Shown: positions 33,177 to 44,560, counted from the first letter of the stretch. The stretch is 64,000 nucleotides of DNA from Hepsetus odoe (GCA_017165825.1 CM029384.1:4000431-4064430); one strand, 5' to 3'. The notes: a model not told the origin generated them from the sequence alone. A program made the numbers and translations.

Positions 33177-33841
33177 AACACTAATTATTAGTATTTATTT
33201 TTTAAAGTGCAAAACAAGCATGTTTTATAAAATATTCTTTCTGGAATACATAAAAGTTGAAATTATATGTTATATTTTCATACATTTTTACAATAATCAC
33301 AACACACATAAATACAAATAAATATATAAATATATAAATATATATATTTTTTAGGAAAAGTATCACTTTTAAACATGCTACTATTACTGTTGTTTCCCTG
33401 GTCATTTGCTGCTCTAATTTTACATATTTATTTCTTTGTTTATTTCTTTTTTTCATTTTCATACATTGAAAGAAACCGAGCAGAGCTTGTACTTCACTAC
33501 AGTGACCAAGATCATCCATTCATATATTGAAAAAAAGTTTAAAAAAACTTTTGATATAAAAACATTTTCTGTGTGCATGTGGTGATAAAGACATTTTAAA
33601 TAGATATGATCACTTTTCTATAAAATCTAGATATGAATACTTCCTATGGATAGTTTTCTTTTGTATTTGGTGCAATATTATTAAATTGCACCCAAATGTG
33701 GTTTGGAAACCTGGCCTGAAAAAATGAGGATAAACTACACACAATAGCTCTTGATTTCCAGAGTAACAGAAAAACATACATGTGAACAAAACACAGTCCA
33801 TTCATACAGCGGCCTGAATGGAAAAAATCAAAATCACTCAC

Positions 33842-33925
33842 GTAGGAAGTACTCGGAGGCGTCCGCTTCATAATCCGCGTCTTCAGGAAAGTGGTCTATC
33901 TGTTTACACAGTCCCTTGAAGTTTC
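33842..33925 (-). CDS. cacng2: cacng2 exon 2: second half of the large extracellular loop
   Basis: This 84-bp internal exon was too short to stand out as an open frame and was found by reading the minus strand. The acceptor is CCCTCAAACAG and the donor GTGAGTG. After completing a glycine codon it reads NFKGLCKQIDHFPEDADYEA then DASEYFL, and ends one base into the arginine codon completed by exon 3. This matches human gamma-2 except DTAEYF, which is DASEYF here. It contains one cysteine of the claudin-fold extracellular domain and the acidic segment that contacts the AMPA receptor ligand-binding domain in published complexes. The length equals the mammalian exon. It lies 19.8 kb upstream of exon 3 and is symmetric (phase 1-1). 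Confidence 0.96.
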
Positions 33926-34138
33926 CTGTTTGAGGGAGAACATGCGGAGAAGACACTCAGGATGAGGGCAAAAATTTCACATCACTGTAGTGATGACTTT
34001 AGCTTTGCAGAAGACACTTTTTCCAAAAAATTTTCACACATACACACAGTACCTGGATTTAAATCAGCCGGAAATCAAACCTGATCTTAGTTCAAATCCC
34101 TGGTCATCTGATCAGTTATATCCGTCATATATCAGTGA

Positions 34139-34351
34139 GGGGCAACCGTGGTCTAGTTTTTAGGGAATAGTCTCCAGAATCGGAAGGTTGTGGGTTTGAA
34201 TCCCAGACCAGTAGGTTCCCGTGATCAAGGTACTGTCCCCGTCATTGCTCCCCGGGTGCTGGATATGTCTGTCCCTTGCTGGAAGGTGTGTGTTGAATAC
34301 AGACAATGTATTTCGTTGTGTGTTCACAATGACAAATAGTCACTTTCACTT
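34139..34351 (+). repeat. SINE-A copy
   Basis: GGGGCAACCGTGGTCTAGTT head, GGGTTTGAATCCCAGACCAG, GCTCCCCGGGTGCTGGATAT, and CACTTTCACTTC end, about 0.2 kb upstream of exon 2 in gene sense. Confidence 0.8.
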
Positions 34352-34850
34352 CAGAGAACAAATTCTCGTCTTTCTGCATCACTACAGTTTGCAGTGTTTG
34401 TATTTTGAGTACAGCTGTTATATCATTTCAATGGAAAGGACAGATGCTTGTCAAATACACAGTTATACAAATACAACCAGCTGTGAAATCCCTGAGTCAC
34501 ACAGAGGGTATGTTTAATAAATATAAGGTAAAATAAGGTACAAAAAAAATAAAGTAAGGTGAAAATGAGACCAAATGAAGTTAATAATACAGTTAAAAAA
34601 AAGAAATTCCATTAGATCTGGATAGACAGGTAATAAACACTGCCGATGATGTGAGCAGAAGTACTGATGTGACACCTAAAGGCTGATTTGTTTTCATATT
34701 CTCACTCAGGTAATGCTCGTTAAAGTCTTGTGCACCTTTTCTGGAAGCCTGGGATGAAACCGAACAGAACCTCCAGAAATACTAAGGGCAGTGCAGCCAG
34801 TGGCTCAAATAAGAATAGAAAAAAAGAGAAATCAGCAGCAGACATCAAGT

Positions 34851-35036
34851 GAAAGTGAAGTGAAAGTGACAACATGTTATTGTGAACGCACAGCACATGT
34901 TGAACCACAACCAAATACATCCTCTATATTTACCCCACACACACCGTCCAGCACCCGGGGAGCAGTGACGGGGATGGTACCTTGCACGAGGGTGCCTCAG
35001 GGCACCCTACTGGTCCTTAGTGACTAGGCCACCGCA
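34851..35036 (-). repeat. SINE-A copy, reverse
   Basis: GAAAGTGAAGTGAAAGTGAC to TGACTAGGCCACCGCA with a deletion around box B. Confidence 0.75.
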
Positions 35037-36027
35037 GTATATTTAATGGCCTAACAGCACACGACAGCTTTCCTTCCACTTTCTTTAACGTTCTTACATT
35101 CTTAAAATCAGCTCTACCACCACCATGTTTTCAGGAAATTCAGACTTTACAACAAGGGAAAGTTCATTAAGTGAAGACTTTGTTTTTTGCAACACAATAA
35201 CTCTTGAGTTACACCTCACCTTTGCAATTTAATGTGTGCGGCAGATCAAAACCTGGCATCTCCCAAAAGGTAACTTCACAGGAGAAGAAACGTTCTCGGT
35301 TTTCAGTGTATGTAAAAATATTCATCCATAATGCGATTTTGGATCATTTCTATTATTCCGTTCATCACAAAGGCTACGTGAAAGGCATCTGTTTAAACCA
35401 GGGAAAATATACAAACATTAACCTACATACACAGTAGCCTACATACACAAAGTTCATCAGTTTCTCTAATCGGGTAATCAGAGTCTCTCTCTGTAGCACA
35501 GGTGTTGGTGGGGATATTTTGGCTCAGAGACAGAGCGTTAATGCTCGCCGAGATGAAAGCAGAGGCCTATCAAAGCTGTTAAGAGACAGGTTTACACGTC
35601 TTTCTCTGCTGGATACAATCTGCTCGGCTGGTTTCACAGGACTTTTCCTTCCATTATGAGGACTAGGGGGAAAAAAAAGAGGTTTTCCACTTTTATCTTG
35701 TCCATCCGCAAAGACATGCTTGGTGTGTAACGCTTGCTTTGGTGGAGCTGCAGGGATGATGCAGTGGGCGCTTATGGACACCAGTCAGCATGGTGTTCAC
35801 TGGAGGCCTTTCAAACCTGCAGCTTTTGAAGCAAATCACAGTGTGTTTAACTCCTTGGTTCAGTTCTATTGCACAGTTATTGCACTCAGGTCTACATCTA
35901 AATAAACACCGGAGACCCACAAAAATACTTAGTCTCTTCAGGTGAACTCTGGTGTGAGCCAAACCAACCTGGACCAAGTGATTCTTACTTTAGTCTGAAC
36001 ATAATATGTTCAGATAACATAGTCATG

Positions 36028-36257
36028 ATCGGAGGATCGGGGGTTCGAACCCCTTCCCAATAGGTTGCCCTGAGGTACCCTTGAGCAAGGTGCCGTCCCC
36101 GTCACTGCTCCCCGGGCGCTTTCAATAGCTGCCCACTGCTGCACGGTGTTTGAGTGTGCATGGGTTAAATGCAGAGGTCCAATTTTGTTGTGGTTCACTG
36201 TCTGCTGTGCTTTGACCTCGCAATGACAAGGGTTGTCACTTTCACTTTTCACTTTTT
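36028..36257 (+). repeat. SINE-A copy
   Basis: GATCGGAGGATCGGGGGTTC, CCCTTCCCAATAGGTTGCCC, CCCCGGGCGCTTTCAATAGC and a TCACTTTCACTTTTCACTTT end. The first about 40 bases of the head are missing. Its head is close to the SINE-C head. Confidence 0.82.
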
Positions 36258-36850
36258 CAACATCTGAGGTGAATCCACCCTTATTTTTATCCTCCATCAC
36301 CTTCCCAACTGTGATCCAGACCGTCTCAGACTAAATGGACACAAACACAGGAAAGACGTCCCTCTGAGTGTCCATCGGTGCAGGACGGAGTGAAGGAGAG
36401 TGAGAGAGAGGACAGGGAGAGTGGACGGTTGAGTTCAGGGTGTGTGGAGTGTGTGTCCGTGATGGAGAACTAGTAGAGACGGTGATGAAAGTGAAGCGGT
36501 GAAGTTCATGTAGATTATTTTCAGTAGATTGTTTTTATTGGAGTTGAAGTTCGAGGCTTTAATAGTCTTTAATTCTATTAATATGGAGTGAGATTCAGTT
36601 CACTTTCACACAGACAGACGCTCCAGACGTCCTTCAGAGGAGACACGTCTCACTTTACACTCTCAGTACACTCCTGTACTTTTACTTTATACTCGCAGTA
36701 CATTCCTGTACTTTTACTTTACACTGTCAGTACATTCCTGTACTTTTACTTTACACTGTCAGTACATTCCTGTACTTTTTACTTTACACTCTCAGTACAT
36801 TCCTGTACTTTTTGCTTTACACTCTCAGTCCATTCCTGTACTTTTTCCTT
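36258..36850 (+). repeat. dispersed repeat with 33-bp minisatellite (copy 2)
   Basis: The flank includes CCTCCATCACCTTCCCAACT, GACTAAATGGACACAAACAC and TTTTATTGGAGTTGAAGTTC, followed by six units of CAGTACATTCCTGTACTTTT (36655-36845). It is the same order and orientation as 20860-21435; part of the flank also occurs at 55050-55165. Confidence 0.85.
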
Positions 36851-37509
36851 TTCTGTTCTTTTCTGAGCTGTTCATAAAGCAGGTAATTACATGTACAGAG
36901 TAACAGAATAAGAGAGAGAGAGAGAGAGAAACTGCAGAAAGCCCTGGCTCAGCCCACGCACCAGGCTTTTCCACACTGCCCTTTTATTATTATTCTCGCT
37001 CTCTCTCTCTCTCTCTCTCTTGCCTGTGAGATGAATCAGATCTTATGAGCCTCTTTGGTGATGAGTAGATTAATATATATATTAATATATAATCACAAAC
37101 ACAACCTTTTAATAACTGCTCATATATATTAATATGCATGAGTAGATTAATATAGATACAAATATATAATCACAAACACAAAAAGCCATGGTGGCTTACA
37201 GCCATCCGAACAACAACACTAAGTCATTCCTACATGGAGAAAAGGATCCCAGAAGATACTCAGTGTTGGGTTTATCATTATGGGTTTATTTGACTTAATC
37301 TCCAAAAAGACACTTGAGTGCAGTTCAAGGCTGCCCTCATTGGAACGGCACAGCTCTGTCCTTCTGGACACAAACAAGTATGTCTCCAGCGTGCAGCGTT
37401 CCCGAGATACTGTACAGCACTGTTGAAGATGAATAAAAACGAGTGCCTTTCAAAATCCTAAAACAGCCCAATTAATCCAACAGACCTGAAAGCTATTCTC
37501 TCTTCTCTC

Positions 37510-37526
37510 TTACACACACACACACT

Positions 37527-37560
<34 letters not shown>
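37510..37560. repeat. (CA)n microsatellite
   Basis: CA repeat with CTCT interruptions. Confidence 0.93.
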
Positions 37561-37563
<3 letters not shown>

Positions 37564-37829
37564 CCTCAGGCAGTGGGAATGGAGGGGAGAAAGAAAGCAG
37601 GAAAGCATTTTTGGACTCTCTATCTCTTTCTCTTTCTCTCTCTGACCGGAGGATTCTGGGACTGTGTGGGATTTACTGCTGGTTCAAAGTGGGCCAGTTT
37701 CTCTCGGCTGAAGAACACCCATCCCCCTCGCCTCCTCTCTCTTCTTCTCTCTTCTTTCTGCTTCTCCTTCTCTCTGGATTACAAGGTTAACATGCACAAA
37801 AACTACCGAATTTGCTCTGCGTGTAGTTA

Positions 37830-38001
37830 ATGGAGATTTATTGCTGTTCCCTTGCTCGTGGAAGAAGCCGCAGTAAAACTCTCTGGATGTGCTTTGCTGT
37901 GCTGAGTCGTCCTCCAGCTGGATGTTAAGAGCAGTGGCCTGGATTTGGGAGTGGGAGAATTAGACATCGCCTCAGCGTCGGAGGAGAGTCACAGAGTTTA
38001 T

Positions 38002-38032
<31 letters not shown>

Positions 38033-38225
38033 GTCATGCACACATTCCCACAGAACCACAAAGCTCATTTTGCCACAATCCGACAGATTAAGCCACAAGA
38101 AACTTTGATTTTTCGTTTAATTGCATTCTCCCACTCCTAGGGAGTTTTCTCCGCACACGTCTTCCCGTCTAAAAGTTAAAGACGGATTAAAACGATAACT
38201 GGGAGCATTGTCTTATTAACCTCTC
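37830..38225. other. low-repeat intron 1 segment, candidate conserved non-coding element
   Basis: Apart from a (TC)n run at 38000-38028, this is mixed-composition sequence with homeobox-like AT cores (TTTAATTGC, GATTAAAACG) and no recognised repeat, unlike its flanks. Nothing proves function. Confidence 0.25.
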
Positions 38226-38229
38226 GTCA

Positions 38230-39200
38230 AATCCTCCTTTCATTTCCGTTCCTTTATCCTGTTTAAATTACAATTCATCATTACCAGTCCAAATCCCATT
38301 CCTCCTTCTAGTTCCTGTTTCTCCTTTATGCTTATCATGGCCTTTTCCCATCCCAGTCTCCAACTCCTGTTCTCATTCCCATTCCTCCATCCCACTCCAA
38401 TCCCACACTCCTCTTTCCTGTTCCTACTCTTCCTTCTACTTTATGTTCTCATTCTATCTCCAGGTCCTCCTTTCCATTCCTTATTCCTTTTCCCCTTTCG
38501 ATTCCATTCTCCTTCCATCCCTATTTCCTCATTCCTCTAATTTTTTCCTTCCTACTTCCTAATTCCTCATCCCTACTTTGCTTTGAGGCCTCATTGCTAA
38601 TTCTATTCCCACTTTAAATTTTACATTTTTGTTCTCCTTCCATTTCTAGTTCCTCATTCCTCTTCTTATTCCCATTCCTCATTCCTTTTTCCCTTTGATG
38701 GCTCATTCATTATCCTTTCCCTGATTCCTTTTCTCATTCCTCTTCACATTCCCATTCCATTCCTCTTTTGAATTCCTCATCTCTATCTTTCTCTACTTAC
38801 TTTCCCATACTTACTCATTACAGTTCCTAATTACTGCCCTCCTTCCATCTCTAGTTCCTCATTCCTCTTTTCACTCCCATTCCTCATTCCTTCTTCTCTT
38901 TGATGCCACATTCCTAATTCTATTCCTAATTTCTTTTCTCATTCCAGTTCATCATTCCTTCTTACTTTCCCATTCCTCCATCCAAATCCTCTTTCCTAAA
39001 TTCCCCAGGAATCCGATTTCTATTCCCACTAGTTTCTCCTCTAATACCATCTCCAGTTTCTCATTCCTCTTTCATTTCCATCCATTCTGAAGTCCTTTTC
39101 TCATTCCTGTCACAATTCCTAATTTCCATTCATGTTCATGTTCAACTGTATTCCAGTTCCTTGCTTTTCTTATTGTTTCCTTTCCAGTTCCTTTTCATGC
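38230..39200 (+). repeat. degenerate pyrimidine-rich array (ATTCCTCATTCC type)
   Basis: About 970 bp built from variants of CATTCCTCATTCCTCTTC and CCCATTCCT. A unit length of about 12-18 bp is hard to fix because of divergence. Confidence 0.75.
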
Positions 39201-39493
39201 TCATTTCAATCCTTTTCCGATTCCAGTTAATTTTGTCAATAAAAATAATGACGAACCCTTCCGATGACTAAAGCAAAGATGGAAACATAAAGCTGCATGG
39301 AGATGAAAGCTATGACTAATCCATTCCACATTTAGTCCGACGGAACTAAAATGGCTGAGGTTTCTACCAGACGAGCTGGTCTGTCATTTGATTGTAAACT
39401 CTACATTTCTTCCGTAAAAAATGACCTGTCGTGATTGGTCCAAATTTGGAATTTCTTGGAATAGTCAGCCCCAGCATTTGGCCAGGATTTTAA

Positions 39494-39730
39494 AGTGAAA
39501 AAGTGAAAGTGACTATTCTTGTCATTGCGAGGTCACAGCACAGCGAACCACAACGAAATTGGACCTCTGCATTTAACCCATGCACTCAAACACCGTGCAG
39601 CAAGGGGCAGCTATGAAAGCGCCCGGGGAGCAGTGAAGGGGACGGTAGCTTGCTCAAGGGTACCTCAGGGCAACCTACTGGTAAGGGGTTTGAACCCACA
39701 ATCTCCGATTCTGTGGCTGACTCCCCAACC
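39494..39730 (-). repeat. SINE-A copy, reverse
   Basis: Full-length-like reverse copy from AAGTGAAAGTGACTATTCTT through GCAGCAAGGGGCAGCTATGA and GCGCCCGGGGAGCAGTGAAG. Confidence 0.82.
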
Positions 39731-40056
39731 AGTTTCAACCAGTTTCATCTTCATTGGCCTTTCCCGCCACCATCCATATTCCTAACTGAATTGTTGCTGG
39801 CTTTTTCCCCCATAGACCACATTCCCAGTAATATCATTGGTGTTTCCCACTGAGTTCATAATCAATTCATGTTTTTACATTCATTTCATATTTCCAGAGT
39901 TCACGTTCAGTCCATATTCCCAACTGAAACTTCATTGCCCTTTGCCCATTAGCCTTTCCCACCGCCATCCATTATCCCAACTGAAATCTCTCCCTACTTC
40001 CACAGATTTTCACACCTGAGATTTCATTGGCTTTTTCCACCAATCTCTAACAGAAC

Positions 40057-40120
40057 AGGTTGGTTAAAGGACTAGGCCCCGGGATCGGGAAAGCTGTGAG
40101 TTTGAATCCCGGAACAATAG
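40057..40120 (+). repeat. SINE-A head fragment
   Basis: TTGGTTAAAGGACTAGGCCC and GAGTTTGAATCCCGGAACAA. Confidence 0.5.
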
Positions 40121-40181
40121 TACTTCCATACTCTAGTACATTTCAAAACCTGCGCTTTTTCACTTTGACTGATTAAAGAGA

Positions 40182-40430
40182 ACAGCGGTGTCCTAGTGGT
40201 TAGGGAGTTGCCCCGGATCAGATGATTGTGGGTTCGATTCTTTCACCAGTAGGTTGCCCTGAGGTACCCTTGAGCAAGGTACCGTCCCCGTCACTGCTCC
40301 CCAGGCGCTTTCAATAGCCGCCCCCTGCTGCACGTGTGTGTGTGGGTGAAACGGAGAGGTTGAGTTTCGTTGAGTTGTGCTGTGCTGTGTACTCACAATG
40401 ACGAGGATAGTCACTTTCACTTCACTTTTC
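40182..40430 (+). repeat. SINE-A copy
   Basis: ACAGCGGTGTCCTAGTGGTT head, GTGGGTTCGATTCTTTCACC, GCTCCCCAGGCGCTTTCAAT, and a CACTTTCACTTCACTTTTC end. Confidence 0.82.
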
Positions 40431-40936
40431 ATAAACCCACTGATGAAGATAACAGGATAACCCTGCTCTCCGCAGACCTTATGAATATGAAGCCCCTGCT
40501 GCACTGAGCCTACATTAAATATATTCATACATAGTGTGTGTGTGTGTGTGTGTGCACATGTGTATACACATTGCAGCAATAAACACTCTTCCCCAGCCCC
40601 TCTTTCCCTCCTCCATGCCTTTGATAACCACATGCTGCTGTAGGGAATGAACAAATTCCCAGAATCCTTAGCTAGGAGAACGACCCCACTGCACCAGAGA
40701 GAGTGGGAAGAGAAGAAAAAGCAGAGGAAGGAGGGAGACTAAAATACTAGCAAGTAAGACAGGGAGAACGAGAGGGAGAAAAATCGAGGGAGGGAAAACG
40801 AGAGGCAGAAAAAAAAGCAAAATCAGCCAATCGCAGGAGCTGCCTAAGCTAGATGGATCCGCCCACCCACAGCTTCTTAGTGATGTCATCTTTCCGGCTC
40901 CAGAGCAAATCAATGCTGAAGCCCCCTCAGATCAGC

Positions 40937-40940
<4 letters not shown>

Positions 40941-40976
<36 letters not shown>
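40941..40976. repeat. (GT)n microsatellite
   Basis: GT repeat of 18 units, followed at 41040 by a (TC)n run. Confidence 0.96.
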
Positions 40977-40978
<2 letters not shown>

Positions 40979-41369
40979 ATTCCTCTATGTATGTGTGTAT
41001 ATTTCTTTCTCTCTGCCCAAGTGATGAATATGTATGCCTCTCTCTCTCTCTCTCTCTCTCCCCCTCTCTCTCGGCTACCCGTCTCTCAGCTGCTCCGCTG
41101 CAGGTGGGCGGCAAAAAAAGAGAAAGTTTACCAGCAGCCTTCAGAGCCAAGCATTAGCGGGACGGGTTACCATGGTAACCATTTAGGAAGATCCATTGCC
41201 TCATCTGAGAGCAGGTACCTTGACAAGCTGTGCTAAAAGGGGTGCAGTTCCTCCGGATGGGCTTCACTGTAAACCGCTCTCTCATTTCTTTAGATTTCTA
41301 CAGGGAGTCACCTTGTTGGTGAAAAATAGCATTTTATTCCCATCAAACTTTTTTATCTTTGCCACAGTG

Positions 41370-41985
41370 AGTCGATTAAATGAAAGAAAGGAATGTTTTA
41401 GTGCTCCAGGCTGCAAAGTGCCTAAAGATACAAAGTTCTAGATAAAGGGGTTCTCCGCTCAGCGTTCAGGTTCAGCAGTAAACGAATCCCCTGATCATCT
41501 GGAATCATCTGCTCCTGTTTCTTCACTGCTTCCTGTCTTACAGTAGATGCTTTGTTCTGCTTGAAGGTTCAGACGTAGATCACTGTGTGGATTAACCAAC
41601 ACAGAACTATCAAACTGCTCAGGTACAGAGACTGGACTAGACAACAACACTGTCCTTCAGGAAGATCTGGGGAACTGCTCAGGAACAGAGACTGGACTGA
41701 ACATGAGAGACAACAACACTGTCCTTCAGGAAGATCTGGAGAACTGCTCAGGTACAGAGACTGGACTGAAAATGAGAGACAACAACACTGTCCTTCAGGA
41801 AGATCTGGAGAACTGCTCAGGTACAGAGACTGGACTGAACATGAGAGACAACAACACTGTCCTTCAGGAAGATCTGGAGAACTGTTCCTCAACAGGACAT
41901 TAAAAACACAAGAAAGTCTGGAAGCAAAATATGGAGAACCCAAGACTTTCTCATAAAGCAGGTAGGTATTTTTAGCTGTGTACCT
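41370..41985 (+). mobile_element. Tc1-like relic carrying 69-bp tandem cassette (copy 2)
   Basis: The mirror image of 29060-29660: the flank (CGAATCCCCTGATCATCTGG, GCTTGAAGGTTCAGACGTAG, TGTGTGGATTAACCAACACA) is followed by about four cassettes (41620-41890) of CAGGTACAGAGACTGGACTG, AACATGAGAGACAACAACAC and TGTCCTTCAGGAAGATCTGG. The first cassette has a 15-bp deletion. A shorter relative with one cassette is at 43738-43905. Confidence 0.65.
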
Positions 41986-42413
41986 TCTTAGGTGTGAAGA
42001 TCATCTTCTAAATGATAATCAGACTCTTTTTTTGTTTCCAACCTGTTGTTAAAAAACACACTGAAACTCCAGGCATGATGAAACACCAGGAAAGCTTGAC
42101 CTCTATGAGGGGCTGCTTAACTCCTAAACCTGCTCACTCCATCATCCCTGAATCACACCAAGACCTCACTGAGGTTCACCCTCCCCCCCCTTCTTGCTGA
42201 GAGCTGGGGTTAATGCTGCTGTCAGGTCATTAACGATGACGGCAGTTATGAATACAAGCTGCAGCAGCAGCTGGAATTGCTTTATTTATCTTTATAATCA
42301 CCTGCTATTAATCTCTCTCTAGCACTGCTCAGAAGGTGTGGACCAGAGCAGCAGGACTGCCAGGTAACACAACAGTGTGTGTTTGGTTTCACACGCAAAC
42401 TTTATTCCTGTCT

Positions 42414-42630
42414 GAAAGTGAAAGTGACTATTTGTCATTGTGAACACACAGCGAACCACGACCAAATGCATCCTCTGTGTTTAACACACACCGTCCAGGG
42501 GGCAGCCATATCCAGCACCTGGGGAGCAGTGATGGGGATGGTACCTTGTATTAGGGTACCTCAGGGCAACCTACTCTGGGATTCGAACCCACAACCTTCC
42601 GAACATGGGACCCCGTCCCTATACACTCAC
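42414..42630 (-). repeat. SINE-A copy, reverse
   Basis: GAAAGTGAAAGTGACTATTT to GGACCCCGTCCCTATACACT. Confidence 0.8.
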
Positions 42631-42837
42631 GCTACTATTTGTGTTTGACCCTTTAAAGACCTCGAGCATGGCTCTGGGCCACAAATGCAACACTTCTTTG
42701 AAACTTTATATGGAAGTTCTGGGATTGTGCTACAGAAGTCAAGGGCGCAGACGAAACACTGAGCTTTGTTTTGCGATATAGAATTAAAAGTAATATTAAA
42801 ATTAAAACACATACTTTTCACAATGAGTCACAATGAG

Positions 42838-43320
42838 AAATGGAAGTGTTGATCATTTATTTTCATCAATCAACAAAATGCAGTGAATGAACAAAAGAGA
42901 ATCTAAATCAGATCAATATTTGGTGTGACCACCCTTTGCCTTCAAAACAGCATCAGTTCTTCTAGGTACACTTGCACACAGTTTGTGAAGGAACTCGGCC
43001 GGTAGGTCGTTCCAAACATCTTGGAGAACTGAGCACAGATCTTCTGTGGATGTAGCTCCTCACATCCTTCTGTCTCTTCATGTGATCCAGACACACTGGA
43101 TGATGTGGAGATCAGGGCTCTGTGGGGCCAGAAGAACTGATGCTGCTCTGAAGGCAAAAGGCAGAAACACCAGATCTGATCGGATTTAGATTTTTCTTTT
43201 GTTCGCTCACTTTGCATTTTGTAAATTGATCACAATAAACAATCATTATTTATATTTCTGAAAGCGTTCTTTGTTTACAGCATTTTTTCCACACCTGCCT
43301 AAAACTTTTGCACAGTACTG
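42838..43320. mobile_element. internally deleted Tc1-like element, one end intact (copy 1)
   Basis: It contains GATCAATATTTGGTGTGACC, TCAAAACAGCATCAGTTCTT and TTCCAAACATCTTGGAGAAC, sequence typical of a fish Tc1-like element, then jumps to AGAACTGATGCTGCTCTGAA and runs to TAAAACTTTTGCACAGTACT. Most of the transposase is deleted, and the left inverted repeat is missing. It is a sibling of 50800-51330. Confidence 0.8.
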
Positions 43321-43330
43321 TATTTGTGCA

Positions 43331-43461
43331 CTCCCTGCGATGGGCTGGCGACCTGTCCAGGGTGTGTCCCCGTCCTTCGCCCTGTGTAAGCTGGGATGGA
43401 CTCCAGCACCCCACCGTGAACCTAATTAGGACAAGCGGCCCAGAAAATGACTGACTGACTG
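43331..43461 (+). repeat. SINE-C tail insertion with 14-bp target duplication
   Basis: Starts CTCCCTGCGATGGGCTGGCG and ends in a (GACT)n tail. ACTGTATTTGTGCA flanks it at 43317-43330 and 43462-43475. The insertion landed at the very end of the preceding Tc1-like element, so it is younger. Confidence 0.88.
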
Positions 43462-43737
43462 ACTGTATTTGTGCATTTGGTTTAAACATCACATTTACGA
43501 TTGTCTGATATTGTTTATTTGAGAGACGAGATTCCCCAAGTCTTAAAACGTTACTTAAAACAATCCATAAATGTAAAAATGGGCAAAATACCCTACTTGT
43601 TTTGGCATTTTAAAATGGTTTAATTTTGTGATAACTATGGATTGTTTATTTTTTACTGTCTGAAATGGAAAAAAAAAATAAGTTAATGTTAATGACTGCA
43701 GTATTTAACCAATTAAAAACAATCCTCTCAAAATTGC

Positions 43738-43905
43738 CTGCTCAGATACAGGGACTGCTCTGGAAATGAGAGCCAAAACCTCTGTCCTTCAGGAAGAACT
43801 GGAGAACTGATCTTCAACACAGTAAAAACACATGAAAGTCCGACTCTTTGGAAGGAAAATATGAAGAACTGAGGAATGGCTCAAGACTTTTGCACTGTAT
43901 CTAGA
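43738..43905 (+). mobile_element. short Tc1-like relic with a single cassette
   Basis: GCTCAGATACAGGGACTGCT, TCTGTCCTTCAGGAAGAACT and TTTTGCACTGTATCTAG; related to the 41370 and 56060 elements. Confidence 0.55.
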
Positions 43906-44046
43906 AATAAATCAGAATTTTTAGGTGTTTTTATACTTGGTTGCAGTTTTTAAGCAGTTGGTGTAGTTGCTGAGTGTGTATTACATGCACAGCTTTTAAA
44001 TATGGGCTGTAAAAGTCTGAAATGAGCTACTGAGGCTCACAGAGTT

Positions 44047-44048
<2 letters not shown>

Positions 44049-44080
<32 letters not shown>
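44049..44080. repeat. (CA)n microsatellite
   Basis: CA repeat of about 15 units. Confidence 0.94.
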
Positions 44081-44083
<3 letters not shown>

Positions 44084-44560
44084 ACATATGTCGGCCTGTG
44101 TTTGTTGATGTTGTGAGGATAAGAGCTCCCCAGGCGTTTGTTTTGATGCAGAGCTAAAAGGGGTCTTCACCCTGTGGCCATCCTTCAATCGCCCTGTCAT
44201 TACTTTTTCATTCACACGCTCTGTTTTCCTCTTTCTCTCTGTCCGCTCTGTCCGCTCTCCAACCTGTCCTGATGCTGGTGACAGTGTGTGAAGTGTGTGC
44301 GTGATGCTGCATCTCAAACCAGCACTTAAAAATATCTAAAAATGCAGCTCATGAAGAACAAAGCCATCAAAGACAAATAGCGCTGGAGCAATAAGGATAA
44401 TTTAGCTAAGAAGAAAGAAAAATGGGCTCCAAACACTCGGCTGTGTGACGGGGGACAGGGAAGGTGGTCTCCGACATTGCACCACACACCGTTTTCTGTA
44501 AACGTGGACGAAAGTGGGTTAGGATGGCTTTAAACAGTAGCAACCACCCGGAAGACTTCA

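Larger units (their letters stand above)
14025..33841 (-). other. cacng2: cacng2 intron 2 (19.8 kb)
   Basis: This lies between verified donor and acceptor sites. Its contents, left to right, are: purine-rich tract 14030-14420, pyrimidine-rich tracts 15130-15960 and 17590-17960, 42-bp minisatellite 16650-17590, SINE-C insertions 19.4-19.9 kb, tRNA-like pseudogene 20.5 kb, SINE-A copies, 33-bp minisatellite 21.1 kb, 62-bp minisatellite 22.6 kb, SINE-B copies 27-28 kb, a Tc1-like relic with a 69-bp cassette 29.1 kb, and Tc1 relics 31.2 and 32.2 kb. The stretches 18030-18720, 24180-24530, 24900-25450, 25650-26260 and 29910-31220 show nothing I recognise beyond short microsatellites. Confidence 0.92.
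11427..33925 (-). other. cacng2: cacng2 (stargazin / TARP gamma-2) gene, exons 2-4; exon 1 outside window
   Basis: This is the 3' part of the gene for the gamma-2 transmembrane AMPA-receptor regulatory protein, a four-pass PMP22/claudin-family membrane protein that controls trafficking and gating of synaptic AMPA receptors. The coding join seen is complement(11427..11971, 13884..14024, 33842..33925). Every junction is phase 1, so codons split 1+2. The 84-bp and 141-bp internal exons equal the mammalian CACNG2 exon sizes. If exon 1 has the usual 211 coding bases, the protein would be 326 residues, against 323 in human. Diagnostic gamma-2 features are the stretch AGDPTKSDSKKNSYSYGW and the C-terminal NTANRRTTPV; gamma-3 differs in the first stretch and lacks the arginine/serine spacing of the tail. 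Whether this is the teleost a or b paralogue cannot be decided here. Exon 1 is not found on the minus strand up to 64000. Confidence 0.95.

Noticed and set aside
37573..37830. Plus-strand frame with a signal-peptide-like start (FWTLYLFLFLSL)
   Set aside because: The hydrophobic part comes from a CTCTTTCTC run; no homology recognised and no splice or promoter support.
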